DNA of 21,939 bases from positions 1-21,939 of the forward strand of contig CATEYX010000017.1 of assembly GCA_949511925.1 (NCBI GenBank), given 5' to 3'. The position numbers were made by a program, and so were the translations under genes. Below, in pieces: positions 15,400-21,939 of the stretch (its first letter is position 1; each line of letters starts with the position of its first letter). The notes beneath the pieces were generated by a model that worked only from the letters and a program-made list of their open reading frames with translations, made no database searches and was not told the origin of the DNA. The stretch comes from Cryomorphaceae bacterium. GTDB taxonomy: Bacteria > Bacteroidota > Bacteroidia > Flavobacteriales > BACL11.

Positions 15400-17186
15400 T
15401 GCCAGCCCCAAAACATATAGAAGAACTGCTAAAAAATATTCCTCAAAAAGCAGGGGTCTATCAATACTACGATAAAACTGACAAGCTACTGTATATCGGA
15501 AAAGCTAAAAACCTAAAGAAAAGGGTTTCTTCCTATTTCACTAAAAAACAAGAACACGGTAAAACTCGGGTATTAGTCAGTAAAATTCAGGATATAAAAT
15601 ATGTAGTAGTAAGCACTGAAATGGATGCCCTACTTTTGGAAAACAACCTGATAAAAAAACATCAACCGAAGTATAATGTTGCCCTTAAAGACGGAAAAAC
15701 TTACCCTTGGATTTGTATAAAGAAAGAACCGTTTCCAAGGATCTTTCAAACTAGAAATGTAATAAAAGATGGCTCGGATTATTACGGGCCTTACACATCT
15801 GTTCGTTTGGTGAAAACACTTTTGGATTTCTTTCATCAGCTATATCCATTACGAAATTGTAGCCTGAATTTGACCAATAAAAATATTAAAGAAGAAAAAT
15901 TCAAAGTGTGTTTGGAATACCACATGGGAAATTGCCTAGCTCCTTGCGAAAACAAACAAAGCGCTCAAGAATATCAGTTAGGAATTGAACATATCAAACA
16001 GATAATAAAAGGAGATATTAAATCAGTAATTCAGTATTTGGAAACTACTATGCTCAAGTTTTCGGACAAAATGGAATTTGAAAAAGCCCAATCAGTTAAA
16101 GATAAAATTGATTTATTGAGCAACTACCAAGCCAAATCAACCATTGTAAATCCTAAAATAAATAATGTTGATGTGTTTACTATCCTTAGCCATGAAACAA
16201 CTGCATTTGTAAACTATCTAAAGATAAATTCGGGAGCAATTGTACAGGCACATACTTTGGAGCTGAATAAGAAATTAGAAGAAACGGAAGAAGAATTATT
16301 GCAGTTAGCAATTGTGGAACTTAGGCAAAGATTTAAGAGTACTTCAAATACAATTTACTGCTCTCATTCCTTGGAAAATGTTTGGGAGAACTTAAGTATT
16401 ACAATACCTAAAATTGGAGATAAAAAGAAACTCATTGATTTGAGTTTGAGAAATGCAAAATATATGTTATTGGACCTACAAAAACGAAAAATAAATAACA
16501 TTGAAAAGCAAGATAATAAGCGTGTTTTGGAGCAATTACAGAAGGATTTACACCTTGTAAATCGCCCAAGACATATTGAATGTTTTGATAACTCAAACAT
16601 ACAAGGCGCTTACCCTGTAGCGGCTTGTGTTGTATTTAAAAATGCAAAACCAAGCAAAAAGGATTATCGACATTTTAATATCAAAACTGTAATAGGCCCT
16701 GATGATTATGCAAGTATGGAGGAGGTTGTTTATAGAAGATACAAACGCCTATTGGATGAAGAGCAGCCCTTACCTGAATTGATTGTTGTTGATGGTGGAA
16801 AGGGGCAGCTTAGCTCGGCAGTAAAAAGTTTAGACAAATTAAAACTCAGAGGGAAAATAGCCATAATTGGAATTGCCAAACGTTTGGAAGAAATTTATTT
16901 TCCAGAAGATAGCGTCCCTTTATATTTGGACAAACGATCAGAAAGTTTAAAGCTAATACAGCAATTACGTGATGAAGCCCACCGCTTTGGCATTAACCAC
17001 CACAGGAAGCAAAGAGGAAAAGATAGCCTTGGGACTTCACTCGATAAAATTGAAGGAATAGGCTCGAAAACAGTAGAGATGTTGATTACTCATTTTGGTT
17101 CAGTTAAAAAAGTAATGGAAGCTAAAAATGAAGAGTTAATAAAGCTGATTGGAAAAAGCAAGACAGAAAAAATTAAAAACTTCTAA
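15399..17186 (+). CDS. uvrC: UvrABC excinuclease subunit C
   Basis: Makes both incisions in nucleotide excision repair with UvrA and UvrB. The domains are complete over 595 residues. A GIY-YIG nuclease domain (16-95) has GVYQYYD and LLYIGKAKNLKKRV. A four-cysteine cluster, Cys154, Cys171, Cys179 and Cys183, matches the iron-sulfur site described in UvrC. The UVR motif (about 208-242) binds UvrB. The RNase H-like nuclease has ECFDNSN (Asp397), VVDGGKGQ (Asp465) and DEAHRF (His528). Two helix-hairpin-helix motifs close the protein (LDKIEGIGSKTVEMLITHFG). The start overlaps the stop of the upstream 58-codon frame by one base, so translation may depend on ribosomes arriving from it. Confidence 0.95.
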   Translation: MPAPKHIEELLKNIPQKAGVYQYYDKTDKLLYIGKAKNLKKRVSSYFTKKQEHGKTRVLVSKIQDIKYVVVSTEMDALLLENNLIKKHQPKYNVALKDGKTYPWICIKKEPFPRIFQTRNVIKDGSDYYGPYTSVRLVKTLLDFFHQLYPLRNCSLNLTNKNIKEEKFKVCLEYHMGNCLAPCENKQSAQEYQLGIEHIKQIIKGDIKSVIQYLETTMLKFSDKMEFEKAQSVKDKIDLLSNYQAKSTIVNPKINNVDVFTILSHETTAFVNYLKINSGAIVQAHTLELNKKLEETEEELLQLAIVELRQRFKSTSNTIYCSHSLENVWENLSITIPKIGDKKKLIDLSLRNAKYMLLDLQKRKINNIEKQDNKRVLEQLQKDLHLVNRPRHIECFDNSNIQGAYPVAACVVFKNAKPSKKDYRHFNIKTVIGPDDYASMEEVVYRRYKRLLDEEQPLPELIVVDGGKGQLSSAVKSLDKLKLRGKIAIIGIAKRLEEIYFPEDSVPLYLDKRSESLKLIQQLRDEAHRFGINHHRKQRGKDSLGTSLDKIEGIGSKTVEMLITHFGSVKKVMEAKNEELIKLIGKSKTEKIKNF

Positions 17187-17241
17187 AGAAAATCAAAAGG
17201 GCTTTTAATTTTTAATAATGTTGGCTGGATTTTCTTTTTTT
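17185..17241. terminator. Possible bidirectional hairpin between uvrC and the OYE gene
   Basis: AAAGAAAATC at 17185-17194 is a perfect inverted repeat of GATTTTCTTT at 17228-17237, which is followed by further T residues. An inner AAAAGGGCTTTT (17195-17206) could form a second small stem. The stems are AT-rich, the outer loop is long, and the right arm lies inside the last codons of the OYE gene, so function is uncertain. Confidence 0.3.
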
Positions 17242-18447
17242 GTTAATTTTTTTTTCTAATATTAGCCAAGAATACTTGATGAATACCAACCATGGATTTA
17301 AATCAGGCTTAGGTACTTTTCCTTTTCCTAGCCGTTTTATTTGTGATTCATACCATATTATATTCATTGCTCCATCAATCCCTTTTACTCCTGTCTTTTT
17401 AATTTTGGTATTGAAATTTATTCGGCTATTGTTAAATATTTCGTTTCCAATATTAGGATACACTGTAAAAGGTCGCGCAATTCCAATAATATCTAATTGA
17501 TTAGAAGCTATAGCATCTTTCATAATTGAGGTTGTACGAAATCCGCCAGTTAACATTAAAGGAGTAGTTGTTATTTTGCTAGCTTTTTCAATGTAATCCA
17601 TGAAATAAACTTCTCTTTTTATGGTGCTTTTTTTGCGTTTACCCATCATTGCTGGAGCCTCATAGGTACCTCCAGATATTTCAATTAAATCAATCCCTTC
17701 TTTTGAAAGAATTTTGACTACTTCCATTGATTCTTCTTCTGAAAATCCACCTTTTTGAAAGTCTGCAGAGTTTAATTTAATTCCAATTGGAAAACTTTTA
17801 CCTACTCTGGCTCTAATTTTTCTATAGACTTCAATAACAAATCGGGCTCTGTTCACTAAACTCCCTCCCCATTTATCTGATCTTATATTCGAATATGGAG
17901 ATAAGAATTGGCTAACCAAATAACCGTGCGCTCCGTGAATTTGAACTCCTGAAAAACCTGCATCCTTTAAGATGATAGCTGTATTACCAAACGCTTCAAT
18001 AATAGCTAAAATCTGACTTTCATTTAATGCTATAGGTATTTTTTTTGATCCATCTTTTCTTCCTCCTGATTTTAGAGGTACAGCAGAAGGAGCTTTCAAA
18101 TCTCTATTAATCGGTTCCATTGCTTGTCTGCCCGGATGATTTATTTGAGCCCATAAATGTGTGTCAGTGCCATTTACACTTTCTGCCCATTCTTTTAGTA
18201 TTTCAAAGTTTTTTCTATTCTCAACAACGACATTTCTTGGCTCTCCAATCGCTTTTGAATCAATCATAATATTGCCGGTAATAAGCAATCCCGCACCACT
18301 TTGAGCCCATTTTTTATATACTTCTATCAGAAGAGGAGTAGGCTCATTATTTTTGTTTGATAAATTTTCACTCATTGCTGATTTAGCAATCCTATTCTTT
18401 AATGTTGAGCCATTGGGCAATATCATCTCTTCTTCTAATACAGTCAT
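17212..18447 (-). CDS. NADH:flavin oxidoreductase, Old Yellow Enzyme family
   Basis: A 411-residue FMN-binding TIM barrel that should reduce activated double bonds (enones, aldehydes, nitro-esters) with NAD(P)H in the cytoplasm. Motifs include PNGSTLKNRIAKSAM at the N-terminus, THLWAQINHPGRQ (96-108) with the flavin-contacting Gln101, and VQIHGAHGYLVSQFLSPYSN (168-187) with the substrate-binding His171 and His174. The SDKWGGSLVNRARF segment follows, then phosphate-binding GGFRT (301-305). It lacks the C-terminal iron-sulfur/FAD part of dienoyl-CoA reductases, so it is the simple OYE type, with a Lys/Arg-rich tail (KKINKKRKSSQHY). The 169-base upstream gap separates it from two small membrane protein genes on the same strand. 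The physiological substrate is unknown. Confidence 0.9.
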   Translation of the reverse strand: MTVLEEEMILPNGSTLKNRIAKSAMSENLSNKNNEPTPLLIEVYKKWAQSGAGLLITGNIMIDSKAIGEPRNVVVENRKNFEILKEWAESVNGTDTHLWAQINHPGRQAMEPINRDLKAPSAVPLKSGGRKDGSKKIPIALNESQILAIIEAFGNTAIILKDAGFSGVQIHGAHGYLVSQFLSPYSNIRSDKWGGSLVNRARFVIEVYRKIRARVGKSFPIGIKLNSADFQKGGFSEEESMEVVKILSKEGIDLIEISGGTYEAPAMMGKRKKSTIKREVYFMDYIEKASKITTTPLMLTGGFRTTSIMKDAIASNQLDIIGIARPFTVYPNIGNEIFNNSRINFNTKIKKTGVKGIDGAMNIIWYESQIKRLGKGKVPKPDLNPWLVFIKYSWLILEKKINKKRKSSQHY

Positions 18448-18505
18448 AATACTGATTGGTTACTAATATCTGTTTTGAAATTAAACATGGTATTTTCTTT
18501 TTTAA

Positions 18506-18533
18506 TTTGGGTGCTTGCTCGTGCAAAACCAAA
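18506..18533. promoter_or_regulatory. Imperfect inverted repeat upstream of the OYE gene
   Basis: TTTGG-G-TGC and GCA-AAA-CCAAA flank an eight-base centre (TTGCTCGT), forming an imperfect dyad about 60 bases before the OYE start, in an otherwise AT-rich gap. It could be an operator for a repressor such as those that often control OYE genes, or a weak hairpin. No regulator gene is next to it. Confidence 0.25.
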
Positions 18534-18616
18534 CCATTTTGTTTTTTTTAAATTTATTATTCAATAAAAATATAACTAAATTAAAATTTTATTTAACTAT
18601 AGCTCTTGATGGTCGA

Positions 18617-18955
18617 TTAATTTATTGACACCAAAAAAATATAAGTATTTAACCCCATATAAAACAAAGCAGGCAAAGAAATCCAAATGCTATCTTTTAA
18701 TTTTATTCTCACTATTAGACCAGATAGCATAAGTAATGTAAGACCTAAAGATGAAATCGTTAAAATTGGATTAAATTTAAGGCCTACTATTAAGCCAGCC
18801 GCTCCCATAAATTGTAATATTATTGTTAATAAACCAATTTTTTCTAATCCAAACCTTTTAAATTCTTTTTTCATATGCGGTGAGGTGAAGTAAGAGACAG
18901 CGTAAGCAAAAAAGGATAAACTTGATATTAAAATACATATTTTATCTATATTCAT
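18617..18955 (-). CDS. DoxX-like integral membrane protein (second of a tandem pair)
   Basis: A 112-residue protein with four predicted membrane helices, at about 4-22, 41-61, 66-85 and 91-110. The loop YFTSPHMKKEFKRFGLEKIG (22-41) after the first helix is typical of small DoxX-like proteins: a polar or basic loop ending in a short helix before helix two. The biochemical role of these small members is not established; the wider DoxX family has links to quinone-linked oxidation and thiol redox stress. The gene starts five bases after the stop of an equally long neighbour with the same topology, so the two are probably a divergent duplicate pair translated from one message. Confidence 0.65.
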   Translation of the reverse strand: MNIDKICILISSLSFFAYAVSYFTSPHMKKEFKRFGLEKIGLLTIILQFMGAAGLIVGLKFNPILTISSLGLTLLMLSGLIVRIKLKDSIWISLPALFYMGLNTYIFLVSIN

Positions 18956-18960
18956 TTAGA

Positions 18961-19299
18961 TTATTGAATTGATAATAGTGCTATAAAAGCACATAAAATT
19001 AAAAGAATAAGAGAGGGTATATGTTTAATAAAAGGATTTTTTATTTTAAAATGAAAATATTGAGCGCCTATCATTAATAGTCCCATAAGAACAGATGAAA
19101 TAAGAACTAATGATGAATGCCAAATACCCACAATTAATAATGTAGCTAAAGATATTTTTGTTGCTCCAGTTAAATTTCGAATTAAGTCACTTAATGCGAA
19201 TTGGCTAAATTCTTTAACGACATTGTGAAATCTAAAAATCCAAACATAAGTAACAGATATTGCTACAGTCATTTGTGCTAATTGTACTAAATTTTCCAT
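18961..19299 (-). CDS. DoxX-like integral membrane protein (first of a tandem pair)
   Basis: This protein has 112 residues, the same length as its downstream neighbour, and the same four-helix plan. The first helix ends in YVWIFRFHNVVKEFSQFALSD (18-38), a polar loop that aligns with FTSPHMKKEFKRFGLEK in the neighbour. This is followed by helices around 45-63, 64-83 and 93-111. The shared length, topology and spacing suggest ancient duplication, although sequence identity is low by eye. Both are adjacent to an OYE gene on the same strand. I see no exact TAnnTTTG box in the region upstream. Confidence 0.65.
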   Translation of the reverse strand: MENLVQLAQMTVAISVTYVWIFRFHNVVKEFSQFALSDLIRNLTGATKISLATLLIVGIWHSSLVLISSVLMGLLMIGAQYFHFKIKNPFIKHIPSLILLILCAFIALLSIQ

Positions 19300-19632
19300 T
19301 TTATTTAATTTTTTTATTTGTGTGGTTGTTCGTTTTTCGCTCTGTTTTTAAATGAGACCCAAAAATTGATTAAGTACAATGATACAAAAATTAATACATA
19401 ACCATCCTGAAATTATTAGGTCATCATAGCTTAAATACCACTATGATTTATACACATATTTCCACGCGGCTAAAAGCGTATAATAATTCTTATTTCCTTT
19501 CTCCACTAAAGACTCTTAGTTCTAAAAGGCTACCTAATTTAAGTACCTCATTTTTTAGTTTTTGGTTGTGAGAAATTTAGCCTATTTTTGCACGCTATAT
19601 TTCAAACACAAATCTTTAGAGAAAACACAAAC
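19300..19632. other. 333-base intergenic region
   Basis: This gap separates the DoxX-like pair from the divergent 108-residue gene. It contains no open frame, tRNA or insertion sequence that I can see. It holds a perfect seven-base inverted repeat, ATCATAG at 19423-19429 and CTATGAT at 19441-19447, with an 11-base spacer. The promoter of the plus-strand gene lies near its right end. The rest is AT-rich sequence without recognised content. Confidence 0.6.
19562..19590 (+). promoter_or_regulatory. Promoter of the 108-residue hypothetical gene
   Basis: TTG at 19562-19564 and TATTTTTG at 19583-19590 (exact TAnnTTTG) are spaced by 18 bases. The position of this promoter argues that translation begins at ATG 19633 and not at the TTG at 19588, which falls inside the -7 box. 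Confidence 0.55.
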
Positions 19633-19959
19633 ATGGAGCAAGAAAAATTTTTAGAACAACATATATTTACAGGCTTAAAAAACCTTAATGACGGGTTTGG
19701 AAAGGATGAAATACAATTTTTTTCTGAAACAGATTTTGAAATTGTTCTTCAACGAGCTGAACATTTTGGACTCAGCATTTACAGTATTGAGCCTTGGATT
19801 AAAAGTGAAGTACTTGAAGCTACATCACATGAAGATCATAAAAAGAAAGCAACTGACCCAAAGTGGTATAAGAAGGAGTTTTTGACGCTTAAAACTAGTC
19901 ATAGCGGTCTTTTTTATTCCGCAAAATATAAAGTTTCTAAAAAACTTTTAGCAAGATAG
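19633..19959 (+). CDS. Small conserved hypothetical protein (108 aa)
   Basis: A soluble 108-residue protein with no signal peptide and no named domain that I can assign. The C-terminal part, HEDHKKKATDPKWYKKEF (62-79) and FYSAKYKVSKKLL (94-106), is rich in Lys and aromatic residues, and it resembles uncharacterised proteins I associate with Bacteroidota genomes. The N-terminal half (FFSETDFEIVLQRAEHFGLS) looks like a helical or mixed domain. An earlier TTG start at 19588 would add 15 residues, but it overlaps the promoter, so the ATG at 19633 is chosen. The gene stands alone and its stop codon lies in the left arm of a hairpin. Function unknown. Confidence 0.75.
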   Translation: MEQEKFLEQHIFTGLKNLNDGFGKDEIQFFSETDFEIVLQRAEHFGLSIYSIEPWIKSEVLEATSHEDHKKKATDPKWYKKEFLTLKTSHSGLFYSAKYKVSKKLLAR

Positions 19960-19984
19960 ATTAGAATACACTTACTCTAATCTA
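19957..19984 (+). terminator. Perfect inverted repeat at the end of the 108-residue gene
   Basis: TAGATTAGA (19957-19965), beginning with the stop codon, pairs exactly with TCTAATCTA (19976-19984) across a ten-base loop. There is no T tract on the plus strand, so it is at best a weak terminator or transcript-end stem. Confidence 0.4.
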
Positions 19985-19985
19985 G

Positions 19986-20017
19986 TGAAAAGAGTAGAGG
20001 TTGTAATCCTGCTACTC
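19986..20017 (-). terminator. Terminator of lysS
   Basis: On the minus strand GAGTAG-C-AGG pairs with CCT-CTACTC across a seven-base loop, with a one-base bulge, and is followed by TTTTC. The lysS stop codon TAG is inside the left arm. The stem spans 19992-20017 on the window, with the T run at about 19988-19991. Confidence 0.6.
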
Positions 20018-21532
20018 CTCATTTCCTCCTTTTTCCGCTTTCATTTGTGGGAAAAACAATACATCTTGTATAGAATTACTATTGGTCATAATCATACTTA
20101 ATCTGTCAATTCCAATTCCTAAACCTGCAGTTGGTGGCATTCCGTATTCTATTGCTCTTAAGAAATCTTCATCCAATAACATCGCCTCATCATCTCCTCT
20201 TTTTCCTAATTCCAATTGTTCTTCAAACCTTTCTCTTTGGTCAATAGGGTCATTCAATTCTGAAAAGGCATTACAGATTTCTTTTCCATTACAAATCGCT
20301 TCAAATCGCTCTACTAAACCTGCATGTTCTCTATGTTTTTTTGCCAATGGCGACATCTCGACAGGATAGTCCGTAATGAAAGTAGGTTGTATTAATTGAC
20401 CTTCACATTTTTCTCCAAAAATCTCATCAATTAATTTTCCTCTACCCATACTTTTATCTACCTCAACACCTAATTTTTTAGCCGTTTCAGCCATAGTAAC
20501 CTCATCCATTTTCGAAATATCAATTCCTGTAAAATGCTCAATCGCCTCATACATAGTATAACGCTTCCAAGGTCTTTGGAAATTGATTAAATTATCACCA
20601 ACCTGAATTTCTGTTTTTCCGTGTAAATCCATAGCAATTTTCTCCACCATTTCTTCAACTAATTCCATCATCCAGGCATAATCCTTGTAGGCAACATACA
20701 ATTCCATTTGTGTAAATTCAGGATTGTGAAAACGACTCATTCCCTCATTCCTAAAATCTTTCGAAAATTCATATACCCCATCAAAACCACCTACAACCAA
20801 TCTTTTTAAATACAATTCGTTTGCAATCCTAAGGTACAATTCCATGTCCAAAGTATTGTGATGCGTTTTAAACGGACGAGCAGCAGCCCCACCATAAAGC
20901 GGTTGTAAAATTGGCGTTTCCACTTCCAAATATTCTTTCTTATTCAAAAACTCACGCATGGAATTTGTCAGTTTTGTACGCTTAATAAAAGCATCTTTTA
21001 CCTCTGGATTTACTACCAAATCCACATACCTCTGTCTGTATCTTTTTTCAGGATCAGTAAAGGCATCATGCACTGTTCCATCAGAATCCACCTTTGGTAA
21101 AGGTAATGGACGTAAGGATTTTGTAAGCACTTTTAGCTCTTTTACTTTTACTGATATCTCACCAACTTTAGTAATAAAAACAGTTCCTGTAACCCCTATA
21201 ATATCACCAATATCCAATAGTTTTTTGAAAACTGTATTGTACATAGTTTTATCTTCCCCTTCACAAATTTCATCTCTATTTACATAAATCTGAATTTTTC
21301 CATCACTATCCTGCAACTCAGCAAAAGAGGCTTTACCCATAATTCTTCTGCTCATCAATCGCCCTGCAATCACTACATCTAACTCTTCTCCCTCCTTGTA
21401 CTTTTCCTTAATCTGTTTGGATGTTATGTTTACATCAAATAGGTCAGCTGGATAAGGATCAACTCCTAAATCTCTTAATTTTTGTAAGGATTCTCTTCTA
21501 ACTAATTCTTGCTCGGAAAGTACTCTTGTCAT
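20012..21532 (-). CDS. lysS: Lysyl-tRNA synthetase (class II)
   Basis: Charges tRNA-Lys with lysine in the cytoplasm. The 506 residues match the usual bacterial class II length. The N-terminal OB-fold anticodon-binding domain covers about 50-140, with VVIAGRLMSRRIMGKASF. The linker PEKRYRQRYVDL (161-172) leads into the catalytic domain. Motif 2 is YEFSKDFRNEGMSRFHNPEF (254-273) and motif 3 is GLGIGIDRLSM (470-480). Nothing is missing. The start ATG lies 15 bases after a -7 box and the stop lies within its own terminator. It is divergent from the phosphoglucose/phosphomannose isomerase gene across a 105-base gap. Confidence 0.96.
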   Translation of the reverse strand: MTRVLSEQELVRRESLQKLRDLGVDPYPADLFDVNITSKQIKEKYKEGEELDVVIAGRLMSRRIMGKASFAELQDSDGKIQIYVNRDEICEGEDKTMYNTVFKKLLDIGDIIGVTGTVFITKVGEISVKVKELKVLTKSLRPLPLPKVDSDGTVHDAFTDPEKRYRQRYVDLVVNPEVKDAFIKRTKLTNSMREFLNKKEYLEVETPILQPLYGGAAARPFKTHHNTLDMELYLRIANELYLKRLVVGGFDGVYEFSKDFRNEGMSRFHNPEFTQMELYVAYKDYAWMMELVEEMVEKIAMDLHGKTEIQVGDNLINFQRPWKRYTMYEAIEHFTGIDISKMDEVTMAETAKKLGVEVDKSMGRGKLIDEIFGEKCEGQLIQPTFITDYPVEMSPLAKKHREHAGLVERFEAICNGKEICNAFSELNDPIDQRERFEEQLELGKRGDDEAMLLDEDFLRAIEYGMPPTAGLGIGIDRLSMIMTNSNSIQDVLFFPQMKAEKGGNEE

Positions 21533-21547
21533 CTGTTAAATTTTTTG

Positions 21548-21555
21548 CAAAGATA
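21548..21555 (-). promoter_or_regulatory. -7 promoter box of lysS
   Basis: On the minus strand this reads TATCTTTG, an exact TAnnTTTG match, 15 bases before the lysS ATG. It predicts a leader of only about ten bases. No clear -33 TTG is seen. Confidence 0.5.
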
Positions 21556-21637
21556 GGAATTCTATTATCCTATTATTTCGTATTTTCGACTTCTTTTAAT
21601 AAGCCAATTTTAATATCAAATTATAAAAATATTTAAG

Positions 21638-21939
21638 ATGAAAATGAACGATTACATCAATGATTTTAGCAATCATTTAAGAGAAGCAATTGAGATTGCA
21701 AACAATACAAATTTAACTTCCTGCACTAAAGAAATCAGAAATATTTTGATTTGTGGTTTGGGTGGCTCTGGAATTGGAGGAACAATTGTAAGTGATATTA
21801 TTTCGTCAAAAGTAAATATTCCTATAGCTGCAACAAAAGACTACAGTATTCCAAATTTTGTGAATGAACATACACTTGTTATTGCGAATTCCTACTCAGG
21901 AAATACAGAAGAAACTCTTTATGCTTTAGAAAAATGCCA
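21638..21939 (+). CDS. Bifunctional phosphoglucose/phosphomannose isomerase family, N-terminal part (runs off window)
   Basis: The first 100 codons of a SIS-domain sugar isomerase. After a helical N-terminus (MKMNDYINDFSNHLREAIEI) come NILICGLGGSGIGG (about 40-53) and ANSYSGNTEETLYAL (84-98), the two phosphosugar-binding signatures. In this family the enzyme interconverts glucose-6-phosphate or mannose-6-phosphate with fructose-6-phosphate. The combination of the GLGGSGIGG loop and SYSGNTEET fits the dual-specificity PGI/PMI family better than the classical Pgi. The frame is open to the window edge. The start at 21638 is preferred, but the ATG two codons later (21644) is also possible. Confidence 0.85.
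   Translation, partial: MKMNDYINDFSNHLREAIEIANNTNLTSCTKEIRNILICGLGGSGIGGTIVSDIISSKVNIPIAATKDYSIPNFVNEHTLVIANSYSGNTEETLYALEKC

Noticed and set aside
19491..19560. Possible tRNA or small structured RNA in the 333-base gap
   Set aside because: No T-loop GGTTCRA pattern, acceptor pairing or other tRNA landmarks could be found.
19588..19632. TTG start extending the 108-residue protein by 15 residues
   Set aside because: The TTG lies within the TATTTTTG promoter box, so it would be at or before the transcript start.
20082..20369. 95-codon and other plus-strand frames inside lysS
   Set aside because: Antisense to conserved lysS motifs; they are shadow frames.
1..21939. CRISPR array, insertion sequence, prophage or defence cluster
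   Set aside because: No evenly spaced repeats, transposase, integrase, phage structural or nuclease-effector genes are visible; gene content is mostly housekeeping.

Overview
The window is an AT-rich stretch of a Bacteroidota chromosome, most likely a Flavobacteriales-type organism (taxonomic inference). The signs are a 1177-residue secreted protein with a CHU_C / gliding-motility-type C-terminal domain (a type IX secretion signal), promoters of the TAnnTTTG class, little sign of Shine-Dalgarno sites, the long Bacteroidota-type PurF, and an IleRS of about 1115 residues. Nearly all of it is housekeeping or conserved hypothetical genes. I see no tRNA, rRNA, CRISPR array, insertion sequence, prophage or recognisable defence or biosynthetic system.

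Layout. 1-396 is the 3' end of an unidentified gene closed by a strong hairpin terminator. 448-774 is a decayed membrane-protein gene: it has lost its start, carries an in-frame stop and appears to have an internal deletion. 771-5272 is a minus-strand block read in the order PLP-dependent decarboxylase, conserved hypothetical with LRAT/NlpC-like His and Cys motifs, 92-residue hypothetical, glutaredoxin-like protein, PurF. 5409-8942 is a large lamin-tail/CotH secreted protein. 9033-13353 is a compact plus-strand operon ileS - DksA/TraR-like gene - lspA. 13350-15125 is a minus-strand pair, asd followed by a sulfotransferase-like gene. At 15223 a 58-residue remnant of a secreted protein gene runs directly into uvrC (15399-17186) through a TAATG overlap. 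17212-19299 holds, on the minus strand, an Old Yellow Enzyme-type oxidoreductase and a tandem pair of 112-residue DoxX-like membrane proteins. 19633-19959 is a small conserved hypothetical gene, 20012-21532 is lysS (minus), and 21638 onward is the start of a phosphoglucose/phosphomannose isomerase gene that runs off the window.

The genes fall into familiar functions: purine synthesis (PurF), aspartate-family amino acid synthesis (Asd), tRNA charging (IleRS, LysRS), lipoprotein maturation (LspA), nucleotide excision repair (UvrC) and cell-surface secretion (CotH-like protein). The points most worth a second look are two gene remnants, one of which now leads the uvrC transcript; a possible unrecognised papain-like hydrolase at 3202-3855; start sites placed almost on top of the promoter -7 box; and the tandem DoxX-like pair beside an OYE. 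I do not claim a new system here.
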